Counted from the stretch's first letter, positions 1 to 5,536 are shown. The stretch is 7,248 nt of DNA from Chloroflexota bacterium (GCA_013152695.1 JAADFV010000185.1:1-7248), one strand, 5' to 3'. Numbers and translations: made by a program. Notes: generated from the letters alone by a model not told the origin.

Positions 1-63
1 CACAAGTGTATCGGCGAAAATGATGGTTAAAGTATCTGTCTCGCGATCGTATATCACTTTCAT
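1..63 (-). CDS. DUF2283 family protein, N-terminal part (runs off window)
   Basis: Only the first 21 codons are in the window, and the gene continues past base 1. The visible start, MKVIYDRETDTLTIIF, fits the opening strand-turn-strand of DUF2283 proteins (typical form MKV.YD.E.D.LYI.F), small proteins of about 60-75 residues. Their function is not firmly known. They often sit directly after a DUF4258 gene, and the pair is suspected to act like a toxin-antitoxin module. That context is seen here: the ATG shares a base with the TAA of the DUF4258-like frame (TAATG), which suggests translational coupling. A GGAG lies 9 nt before the ATG. The family call rests on a short segment but the match is good. 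Confidence 0.7.
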   Translation of the reverse strand, partial: MKVIYDRETDTLTIIFADTLV

Positions 64-284
64 TATTCGTATCTCCGGGACTTCTCGATCTTGCTGGTGC
101 GATAAGCCGTGACCGCCTCCACTGGCCGCCGGTCTACATCCTCAAAGACGCTCAGCAAATAGGCGAGCCAACCTCAATTCGTGATTGATAAACCGCACCG
201 TCCAGGCCGTACGATCTTGGCCTGCCCTGGTGTGGACAGGACTTGAGCAATCTCAGCCGTTCTTGCCACACCAGGCTGGGCATG
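63..284 (-). pseudogene. DUF4258-like gene, frame-disrupted remnant
   Basis: No single open frame spans this stretch, but successive pieces read like a DUF4258 protein (small proteins of about 90-110 residues, possibly toxin-like). In one frame 284-198 gives HAQ..., then AEIAQVLSTPGQ and IVRPGR. At about 196-168 the neighbouring frame gives AVYQSRIEVG. From 173 down to the TAA at 65-63 the first frame resumes with AYLLSVFEDVDRRPVEAVTA and then YRTSKIEKSRRYE. The family usually runs HAQ.R...R.I....I..VL..P, then YQ.R, YLLRV and V.TVYRTSKI.KY, so the order is right. One extra base near 197 and one missing base near 171 would explain the frame switch, and they nearly compensate. The fragment before AEIAQVL is weak and has no start codon, so the 5' end is approximate. 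The alternative is that the upstream resemblance is chance and only the C-terminal 36 codons are a relic. Confidence 0.55.
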
Positions 285-385
285 GATTTGCAGCGCACAC
301 TTCGCGACAAGACACCCGGCGATTGCCTGACAACCGCGGATGTACCGGGTGCAGAGCGTGATCGCCTACAATGCGTGGTCATGCG

Positions 386-409
386 GCTCTCTATGATTGA
401 AAAGAGAGC
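386..409 (-). terminator. Possible terminator hairpin after the beta-helix gene
   Basis: A perfect 7-bp inverted repeat, GCTCTCT / AGAGAGC, with a 10-nt loop begins 14 nt after the stop codon of the beta-helix gene. Its position suits a 3'-end hairpin. No T tract follows on the minus strand, so it is not a standard intrinsic terminator. The rest of 285-423 shows nothing I can identify. Confidence 0.35.
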
Positions 410-423
410 TGTTCTTGCTATGG

Positions 424-2097
424 TCAATTGTTGCGGAGCAGCGCAGGCAGATACATCTGTGTGCGCCACTCGTAGGCGCCGAGATCGGGCCGCCCGATGG
501 GCCGGAGATTGTTGTCTAGATCAGTGGCCACACCTGCATCCACACCCCTGTCAATGGCAGCAGAACCGGCGGCGAGATGGTAGTTCCCGGCCGGGGGATC
601 GACAAAGGCCGGATTGCCATAGACGTTGATCGCGCCGGTCGTGATGTTTCCTCCGCCACCGGTGTCCGACCCGTTGAGATACCACAAGGTCGCCTCCAGC
701 GTGGCTGTGCTGCCCGTGGTGACGGTAATCCCCACACTGGGATGGCCAGCGATGATGACATTGGTAAACGCCAGGGTAGCGTAATCGCTCAGGAACACGC
801 CCTGCCCGCTGCCCCGGTTATCGGCGATGGTCGTGTGGAGCAGCTGGCCCGAAGTGGCGTCTGTGTCCGCTCCGCCGAACCAGAGCCCACTGCCCTCGGT
901 CCTGGCATGGTTGCCGGCAATCAAAGTGTTGGTGAGGGTGATAGGACTGCTCTGCTGCACCAGTAGGCCGCCGCCGTAGCCTCGATCTGCTGAACCGGTT
1001 GTATTGTGGATGATCCTGTTACCGTTCAGAGTAGCGGCGCTCTGCCTGAGATACAGCCCGCCGCCATAGCCCCGGCCGGCGATGCTGGCAATGTTGCCCT
1101 GCACGGTGTTGCCACGCAATATGGCGTCGCTATTGATGAGATACAGGCCGCCAGCATAACCCTGGTCGGTTGCGCTGGCCGTATTGTCGACGATCATGTT
1201 GTTCTCAAGCATGGCGTCGCTATAGGAAAGATATAACCCACCTCCGGACCCGTGATTGGCCGCGCCCGCGGTGTTACTGACAACCGAATTGCTGCTCAGC
1301 ATGGCGGCGCTGTTGAGCAAATACATCCCGCCGCCGTAGCCCCTGCCAGCGATGCTGGCGACGTTGCCTCGCACGGTGTTGCCTTCCAGCGTGGCGGCGC
1401 TCCCCCATAGGAACACCCCGCCGCCGTCCGCATATGAGGCTGTGCTGGCGGTGTTGCTGACGACCTCGTTGCCGCTCAACGTGGCGTCACTGCTACGGAG
1501 GAACACCCCGCCGCCGGAGCCACTTGCGGCGTTGCTGGCCACGTTGCTGTAGACCACACAGTTGCTGATGGTAGCTGTGGCCCTATAGACATACACCCCG
1601 CCACCCGCATCATTCCCCCACGGATCTCCCCCCAGCCCGGTGGCATCTCCCCCGGTCATGCGCAGCCCCTCCACCGTGGGGCTGACATCCCCAATGATGT
1701 AGACCACCCGTCCCTGCCCCTGGGCGTCCAACGTCGTGGGATTGGCTACCGGGTCAGGTGTTGCCCAGTTGGCGGTGGTGAAACCGCCGCGGATGGTCAC
1801 CGTCTTACTGATGTAGACCGTCTGAGTGGTGCCAGCGCGGGTACTAACGCCATCATAGACGCCGGCAGCGACGCGAATTTCGTCACCTGGTCGGGCCATA
1901 TCCACCGCCCGTTGAATGGTGCGGCAGCGAGTGGCGATGCTCGCACAATCGTTGGCGTCATCGCCGTCGGTGGCGACGTAGAGGACGCCTGAATCAGCAT
2001 AGGCGGACTGCGTGTAGCCCACCGACCACAGCAGGGACAGTGTCAGCCCCAGCCCCACAGCCAATGTGATAAACAGATATTTACTTTTGCCTTCCAT
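424..2097 (-). CDS. Secreted right-handed beta-helix protein with choice-of-anchor Q-like C-terminus
   Basis: A 557-residue exported protein. The ATG at 2097 is chosen because AAGGAAGG lies 5 nt before it; an ATG 21 codons earlier (2160) has no such site and would put charged residues ahead of the signal peptide. Residues 5-30 are hydrophobic after Lys4/Lys6, with a probable cleavage site AYA|DSG at 34/35. Residues 38-80 (LYVATDGDDANDC, CRTIQRAVDMA, GDEIRVAAGVY) form the usual opening cap of secreted pectate-lyase-like beta-helix proteins. Residues 165-374 are seven 30-residue repeats of the pattern GGGLYL..S.A.L.GN.V..NTA, one helix turn or so each. Degenerate turns follow to about 475. Residues 495-541 (NPAFVDP, GNYHLAAGSAAIDRG, LDNNLRP, PDLGAYE) match the choice-of-anchor Q region. 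The protein ends in YLPALLRNN. I see no catalytic residues that define a polysaccharide lyase. A surface or adhesin-like role is an inference; the substrate is unknown. Confidence 0.85.
   Translation of the reverse strand: MEGKSKYLFITLAVGLGLTLSLLWSVGYTQSAYADSGVLYVATDGDDANDCASIATRCRTIQRAVDMARPGDEIRVAAGVYDGVSTRAGTTQTVYISKTVTIRGGFTTANWATPDPVANPTTLDAQGQGRVVYIIGDVSPTVEGLRMTGGDATGLGGDPWGNDAGGGVYVYRATATISNCVVYSNVASNAASGSGGGVFLRSSDATLSGNEVVSNTASTASYADGGGVFLWGSAATLEGNTVRGNVASIAGRGYGGGMYLLNSAAMLSSNSVVSNTAGAANHGSGGGLYLSYSDAMLENNMIVDNTASATDQGYAGGLYLINSDAILRGNTVQGNIASIAGRGYGGGLYLRQSAATLNGNRIIHNTTGSADRGYGGGLLVQQSSPITLTNTLIAGNHARTEGSGLWFGGADTDATSGQLLHTTIADNRGSGQGVFLSDYATLAFTNVIIAGHPSVGITVTTGSTATLEATLWYLNGSDTGGGGNITTGAINVYGNPAFVDPPAGNYHLAAGSAAIDRGVDAGVATDLDNNLRPIGRPDLGAYEWRTQMYLPALLRNN
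976..1605 (-). repeat. Seven tandem 90-bp coding repeats in the beta-helix gene
   Basis: Residues 165-374 divide exactly into seven 30-residue units with no length change, i.e. 7 x 90 bp. Each opens with GGG (AGG in unit 6), has an N or NT around positions 16-22, and alternates small and hydrophobic residues as beta-helix coils do. Units 3 and 6 share an almost identical tail (N-V/I-ASIAGRGY) and similar DNA 270 bp apart, which points to duplication of a three-unit block. An eighth, degenerate unit starts at residue 375. Confidence 0.85.
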
Positions 2098-2102
2098 TTC
2101 AG

Positions 2103-2110
2103 CCTTCCTT
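2103..2110 (-). promoter_or_regulatory. Ribosome binding site of the beta-helix gene
   Basis: AAGGAAGG on the minus strand ends 5 nt before the ATG at 2097. It decides the start codon in favour of MEGKSKYLF over the in-frame ATG at 2160. Confidence 0.6.
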
Positions 2111-2166
2111 TCTTGCGTATGCTGCCAGCAGGTGGAGAAGCACCCCGCTGTGACATACAAAAAATA

Positions 2167-2196
2167 ATATTAGTCGATTGTGCCCCAAATGAGCAA
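2167..2196 (-). promoter_or_regulatory. Possible sigma-70-type promoter for the beta-helix gene
   Basis: On the minus strand TTGCTC (2196-2191) and TAATAT (2172-2167) are separated by 18 nt, within an AT-rich stretch about 70 nt before the start codon. The overlapping TATTAT (2169-2164) is a better -10 but would sit 21 nt from the -35. The boxes match the consensus only partly, and the promoter rules of this organism are unknown. Confidence 0.25.
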
Positions 2197-2259
2197 ACTA
2201 ACGCTCTGATTACCCTCCGCCGAAGACGGGTTCGCTGCACGCAGGGCCAGTTTGTTTTT

Positions 2260-2514
2260 CTATGATTCCAACAATGCTCGAATTCTATCGACGAAAACCT
2301 TCGTTGCTTCGACAAGAGGTTCGAAGGCCTCCGCATCTAGAGATACAAAATCAACATAGTCTCCCTCCTGTCGTAAATCAAACAACCGATTATAGAGACG
2401 GTTAGCACACGTATTCCAGTGTTGCGCGTCTTGCATTAAACGCGCTTCATCTAGTGTTTCCGGCGCACGTTGTAACCGGTAGGCAACTAGCGCTACGAGA
2501 GCTTCCGATTTCAT
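2260..2514 (-). CDS. HEPN-domain protein, internally deleted (MNT-HEPN pair)
   Basis: An 84-residue protein translated from an ATG that overlaps the stop of the nucleotidyltransferase gene (ATGA). Residues 1-41 match the first part of HEPN (UPF0332-type) proteins: acidic helices with YRL.RA.ETL.EARL, then W...ANRLY. Residues 42-84 match the end: YNRLFDLRQEGDYVDF and an acidic final helix. The family is normally about 125-135 residues, and what is missing is the middle, which usually carries YYA.F.A...LL and the KTH.G.....F segment. The join falls between two similar pieces, NRLY and NRLF (codons 38-45), as if a block of about 40-45 codons had been removed in frame. HEPN proteins of such pairs are usually RNases or structural partners of the MNT protein. 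Arg39 remains, but the helix that would complete an R-X4-6-H motif is gone, so RNase activity is doubtful. Family placement is fairly sure; functionality is not. Confidence 0.75.
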   Translation of the reverse strand: MKSEALVALVAYRLQRAPETLDEARLMQDAQHWNTCANRLYNRLFDLRQEGDYVDFVSLDAEAFEPLVEATKVFVDRIRALLES

Positions 2515-2837
2515 ACCGCAATCCCATCTCTTTCTACCTCTTGATGCAAAGGTATTACCTCATAACGTTCTGACAACCATTCCTGTTTCGTTCGAATGAT
2601 ACTGCTCAATACTGTATCCGTCTCCAACTCAATGTCATACAAACAATCTTTAATCTTTATTTCTAACATTTTGTCTACAGGTGCGGGCAACAATATCAGA
2701 AAATCCCAATCTGAGTCAACACGAGAGGTACCTCTCGCCCGCGAACCATATAAAATAATCTCTGCATCAGGTACTAACGCCTGAACAGCATCCTTTACTC
2801 GTTTCAGCAAAGCGTCTTTCTCAATTACCTTGATCAT
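2511..2837 (-). CDS. Minimal nucleotidyltransferase (MNT) domain protein
   Basis: A 108-residue member of the DNA polymerase beta-like nucleotidyltransferase fold (NTP_transf_2). Residues 31-45 carry the signature GSRARGTSRVDSDWD: GS at 31-32 binds the nucleotide, and Asp43/Asp45 are the usual metal ligands. The third acidic position is probably Glu70 or Glu72 in YDIELETD. The C-terminal part (EWLSERYEVIPLHQEVERDGI) is typical of MNT proteins paired with HEPN partners; in studied pairs the MNT protein is the antitoxin and can AMPylate the HEPN toxin. The ATG at 2837 is chosen because GAGGAG lies 6 nt ahead; the in-frame ATG at 2861 has no ribosome binding site. The gene overlaps the HEPN start by ATGA, indicating a two-gene operon. 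All motif residues are present, so this gene looks intact although its partner does not. Confidence 0.85.
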   Translation of the reverse strand: MIKVIEKDALLKRVKDAVQALVPDAEIILYGSRARGTSRVDSDWDFLILLPAPVDKMLEIKIKDCLYDIELETDTVLSSIIRTKQEWLSERYEVIPLHQEVERDGIAV

Positions 2838-3236
2838 CCTTAACTCCTCATTCCTTTTCATTATACGATTCTCATAACGATCATTGCAAACACCCTATCC
2901 TGGACAAGCCGGAACCAAAAAGAAAATGCCGGGAGATGGGTAAACAAGGAGCGGGCGATACATGGTATTGGTTCAGGGCCCGCCTGGTTGCCGACACCTA
3001 CGCGAGTCCGTCTTCGCGGTTACGAAAAGCCAAGAAGAAACGACCAAAAATGAACTGGACTGGAATACGCACGGGATCATCGCAAATATAGCATGACGCC
3101 CGCTTGCCTGGCGGCTTTCTGTAAACGAACGTCTTGGGTGGCCAATGTAACACCATGCCGCCAAAGTTTGCATTTTTCGCGCCGCTTACCCACCGCTGAA
3201 AACGGGTTAAATTAACACGGTGTTCGGTTGCCTCCT
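2838..3236. other. Gene-poor spacer with a PIN relic
   Basis: This 399-nt stretch between the MNT gene and the truncated nuclease has no open frame that looks like a whole gene. It holds one recognisable protein relic (3077-3169, listed separately), a short palindrome GTTAA-A-TTAAC at 3206-3216, and on the minus strand an AGGAGG (3235-3230) just past the nuclease stop that no longer leads to a usable start codon. I see no tRNA, IS end or clear terminator in the rest. Confidence 0.6.
3077..3169 (-). pseudogene. PIN-domain protein, C-terminal relic
   Basis: The minus-strand frame from 3169 to the TGA at 3079-3077 reads KLWRHG, then VTLATQDVRLQKAARQAGV and MLYLR. It resembles the last strand-helix of PIN-domain (VapC-like) ribonucleases, where the motif is roughly G..LAT.D..L..AAR..GV and the Asp is one of the acidic active-site residues. 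The rest of the domain (about 100 residues with the N-terminal Asp and middle Glu) is absent, and the frame meets a TAA about 15 codons upstream with no start codon. It therefore cannot be a working gene. The identification rests on about 25 residues and is moderate. Confidence 0.45.
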
Positions 3237-3749
3237 TTATTCGCCGAAAGCATTATTACTCAACTCCACCGCGCAATATCTGGCCCATAACTTCATGATC
3301 GTCTCCCTTTGTTCCCACTCCAGCGGCAGTTGTAGCGCTTCTTCGATGTACTCTCGATATGTGAGTACCCGAAACAAAGCATTGTCTCCCAACATCTCCC
3401 GAAACTCTTGCCCCACCTCGATGGCCTGCTTGTCTTCTTGATGACAGAATAGCCCCGTCCACACAAAACCATACTTTCCATCCTGTACCATCGCCTCTGC
3501 CATCAGCTGATTCCGGAATAACTGGTTGTATCTGCTCTGGATATATTCCCTGTACGACCGAATAAACACTTTGCTTCGGTCATAAATTTTCTGATATGCT
3601 TCCCTATTGTATTCTTCCTTCGAAAACGTATCTGTGTACTTGCATTCATAGCCGATTAACCCTATCCGGCTTCCATCCTCCACTTCAAACGCTACATCAA
3701 ATGCTGAATTGTCATTTGTGTACTTCTCCCCAGGCGCATATTCAAACAT
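3237..3749 (-). pseudogene. PD-(D/E)XK nuclease of PGN_0703 / PDDEXK_13 type, 5'-truncated
   Basis: A 170-residue frame that keeps the nuclease core: YTNDNSAFDV with Asp18, then IGLIGYECKYTD with Glu35 and Lys37, giving D...E-X-K. The segment QLFRNQLMAEA (76-86) also fits PGN_0703-family putative restriction endonucleases. Those proteins are usually about 250-300 residues, with roughly 100 residues before the Asp that include part of the catalytic core. Here they are missing: an in-frame TAA lies one codon before the first Met, there is no ribosome binding site, and the sequence beyond becomes repeat-rich spacer. The C-terminus ends normally with TAA. I read it as a 5'-deleted relic. A short expressed protein is possible, since the remaining frame is undamaged. 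The normal role would be DNA cleavage, perhaps in defence, but the family's function is only predicted. Confidence 0.65.
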
Positions 3750-3830
3750 TACTTACTGCACGGCGATGTTAATGAAAATGAGCATGAGGGCGGGTGGGAA
3801 TGAACGAGGATATTTTCGATCGAGATAGCC

Positions 3831-3860
3831 ATCCGTGTTCGTCCGCGTTAGTCCGCGTCC
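3831..3860. repeat. Three tandem 10-bp repeats
   Basis: Three adjacent decamers (3831-3840, 3841-3850, 3851-3860) follow the pattern RTCCGYGTYM, differing at up to four positions. They lie next to the point where the nuclease remnant loses its family resemblance. Confidence 0.7.
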
Positions 3861-3924
3861 TATGTTCAAAATAGGTGGAATTCGAATAATGCCATAATGG
3901 GCTATAATGAACAACACCCACATC

Positions 3925-3981
3925 ATAAACTTCGGGCCCTTCGCTATCCACCTCTAGCTGTCTGAAAGGCCCGAAGCTTAT
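3925..3981 (-). terminator. 17-bp hairpin downstream of the nuo genes
   Basis: Arms 3925-3941 and 3965-3981 with a 23-nt loop. On the plus strand 15 of 17 positions pair, with two A/C mismatches. In minus-strand RNA, the sense of the nuo operon, those two become G-U pairs, so all 17 positions pair, with a CGGGCC core. It starts about 60 nt after the nuoN stop and is placed like a transcript-end or RNA-stabilising hairpin. There is no strong U tract after it (only GUUUAU within and beyond the arm), so classical intrinsic termination is uncertain. Confidence 0.5.
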
Positions 3982-4011
3982 TATCCGAAGTTTGATATTC
4001 AGTCGGTCAAA

Positions 4012-4039
4012 TCCGAATTCCGAAATCCCAAATCCGAAA
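4012..4039. repeat. Four tandem 7-bp repeats abutting the nuoN stop
   Basis: Four contiguous heptamers: TCCGAAT at 4012, TCCGAAA at 4019, TCCCAAA at 4026 and TCCGAAA at 4033. The array ends one base from the nuoN stop codon (4043-4041). It resembles the short tandemly repeated heptamers described in cyanobacterial spacers, though the unit differs. Confidence 0.7.
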
Positions 4040-4040
4040 T

Positions 4041-5402
4041 TCAATACCCGGCCATAGCCACCACTGCCTGCCCTAAATTCTGCAGCCAGGGGCTGGCAAA
4101 CAGGCCGAATAAAAGCGTACCGAGAACGGCCAAAGTCAGGGTTAGGTTCACAGATTGGGGCAAGGGGGAGCGGACAAAACTCTGTTCATCGCTGTCAGCC
4201 ATAAACATCACCACTGTTACCCGTAAATAATAATAAGCGCTGACAACACTATTGATCACAGCCACAATCGCCAGCCAGGTCCAGCCTGCCTGCACAGCGG
4301 CATTGAACAGATACAACTTCCCGAAGAAACCGGCCATCGGAGGTATCCCTGCCAAAGAAAGCAGAAACACAGCCATGGCCGTGGCTAATAGCGGTTTGCG
4401 ACTAAACAATCCCCGCGCGTTATCAATCAAGGCGTCTTGTCGCGCCTCTGGTTCATCATGCTCAAGCATGGCGGCGACGGCAAAGGCACCGATGTTCATA
4501 AAGGCGTAGGCAAACAGATAAAATAGCACTGCCCCCAAACCCAAACTCAAACCGGCAGTCACACCGACCAGCATGTAGCCCGCATGGGCAATCGAACTAT
4601 AAGCCAGCATGCGCTTCAAACTGCGCTGGCGCAAGGCGGCCAGGTTACCCCACGTCATGGTCAAAGTGGCTAAAATCGCCAGGATCAGGCTCCAACTGGC
4701 ATAGGAGATACCGGTCATTTGCAATACGCGGAACAGTGCCACAAATGCCGCAGCCTTGGTGGCCACTGACATAAACGCTGTAACCGGTGTCGGTGCTCCC
4801 TGATAAGCATCTGGCGTCCACATGTGGAAAGGAACAGCGGCAAGCTTAAAGCCAAAGCCGATCAGCAGCAGAGCCAAACCGGCAAGCGTCAAAACACCGC
4901 CACTGGCACGAAGGGCAATTTCAGAAAAATGCGTCGAGCCGGTGTCGCCATAGAGCAACGCCGCCCCGTAGACAAAAAACGCAGAAGAAAATGCTCCCAA
5001 CAAGAAGTACTTGAGAGCGGCCTCACCCCCGGCCAGTTGGCCACGATGAAATCCTGTCAAAACATAGAGAGCAACCGATAAGATCTCCAGACTGACAAAC
5101 AAGGTGATCAGCTCGGTCGATTTCCCCATCAACATCATCCCCATGACTGCCAGTAGAAAGAGCGTATAAAACTCGCTGTGCATCGTCGTAAAATGATACA
5201 GATAATCCCAGGCCAGTAGCAGGCTCAACACAGCAGCAAGAAGCACGATCAAATCGAGATAACGGGCGAGATCATCTTGCACCAGCATGCCTTGAATGTT
5301 CGCTTGAGGCTGGCCCACAGTTACCGCACTCACCAAAGCGGCCAATACCAAGCCAAACAACGAAATTGTGGCCATGACATGACTGCGAGAACGTGCCGGC
5401 AT
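4041..5402 (-). CDS. nuoN: NADH-quinone oxidoreductase subunit N, main frame (5' end frameshifted)
   Basis: An antiporter-like membrane subunit of respiratory complex I that pumps protons across the cytoplasmic membrane. The frame gives 453 residues of nearly continuous membrane helices. Landmarks are LFVSLEILSVALYVL with Glu106, GFGFKLAAVPFHMWTPDAY with Lys186, Lys216 in SVATKAAAF, the Ser-Ser-His segment AYSSIAHAGYM, and Lys362 in GFFGKLYLF. They correspond to E. coli NuoN Glu133, Lys217, Lys247 and Lys395. The first helix of NuoN is missing from this frame but is found just upstream in another frame (5424-5508). Joining the two gives 488 residues and puts the four residues at 141, 221, 251 and 397, close to the E. 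coli numbers. The first Met here (5402) is therefore probably not the true start. nuoM lies directly upstream and no nuo gene follows, so this is the operon end. Confidence 0.92.
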   Translation of the reverse strand: MPARSRSHVMATISLFGLVLAALVSAVTVGQPQANIQGMLVQDDLARYLDLIVLLAAVLSLLLAWDYLYHFTTMHSEFYTLFLLAVMGMMLMGKSTELITLFVSLEILSVALYVLTGFHRGQLAGGEAALKYFLLGAFSSAFFVYGAALLYGDTGSTHFSEIALRASGGVLTLAGLALLLIGFGFKLAAVPFHMWTPDAYQGAPTPVTAFMSVATKAAAFVALFRVLQMTGISYASWSLILAILATLTMTWGNLAALRQRSLKRMLAYSSIAHAGYMLVGVTAGLSLGLGAVLFYLFAYAFMNIGAFAVAAMLEHDEPEARQDALIDNARGLFSRKPLLATAMAVFLLSLAGIPPMAGFFGKLYLFNAAVQAGWTWLAIVAVINSVVSAYYYLRVTVVMFMADSDEQSFVRSPLPQSVNLTLTLAVLGTLLFGLFASPWLQNLGQAVVAMAGY

Positions 5403-5421
5403 GACTCGAAAACTGACAAAA

Positions 5422-5508
5422 TCAGTGATTGATCATGACGATCAGGGCCGCGGCCAGAACAATCAATTCAGGAAGAATAACTGCTAATTGAATAATTGGA
5501 AGTCTCAT
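5422..5508 (-). pseudogene. nuoN: nuoN N-terminal segment, separated by a frameshift
   Basis: From the ATG at 5508-5506 this frame gives 28 codons starting MRLPIIQLAVILPELIVLAA and ending at a TGA (5424-5422). LPEL followed by a hydrophobic helix is the typical first transmembrane segment of NuoN. The main nuoN frame is open only from about 5432 downward, because it has a TGA at 5435-5433. The two frames therefore overlap for only 8 bases, and removing one base there joins them. The ATG lies 28 nt after the nuoM stop, as expected for the next operon gene. No good ribosome binding site precedes it. The cause may be a sequencing or assembly error, a true mutation, or, less likely, recoding at the TGA. 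Confidence 0.8.
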
Positions 5509-5536
5509 AGGACGTTTTTAGGGTTGAACAAATATT

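Larger units (their letters stand above)
3750..4040. other. Repeat-rich spacer downstream of nuoN
   Basis: This 291-nt spacer contains three 10-bp repeats, three ATAATG boxes (3886-3891, 3894-3899, 3904-3909), a long hairpin and four 7-bp repeats touching the nuoN stop. One minus-strand frame is open through much of it, but its composition follows the repeats and hairpin arms and it has no ribosome binding site. I treat the region as non-coding. Confidence 0.65.

Noticed and set aside
243..629. A 128-codon plus-strand frame
   Set aside because: It runs antisense through the end of the beta-helix gene, has a biased, low-complexity composition, and has no start signal.
2095..2160. Upstream ATG (2160) as the start of the beta-helix protein
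   Set aside because: It lacks a ribosome binding site and would place 21 mostly polar residues before the signal peptide; AAGGAAGG supports 2097.
2973..3173. A 66-codon minus-strand frame in the spacer
   Set aside because: It lies over the PIN relic in another frame, and the relic's frame gives the recognisable protein. No start signal is seen.
3903..3908. Perfect TATAAT on the plus strand
   Set aside because: No -35 box lies 16-18 nt upstream and no plus-strand gene follows; it is part of the ATAATG series.
3769..4044. A 91-codon minus-strand frame overlapping the nuoN stop
   Set aside because: Its sequence is produced by the 7-bp repeats and hairpin arms, it has no ribosome binding site, and it matches no family I recognise.
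5422..5424. prfB-like programmed +1 frameshift in nuoN
   Set aside because: The stop is TGAT, not TGAC, the codon before it is CAC, no Shine-Dalgarno-like sequence sits just ahead, and recoding in nuoN is not known to me.
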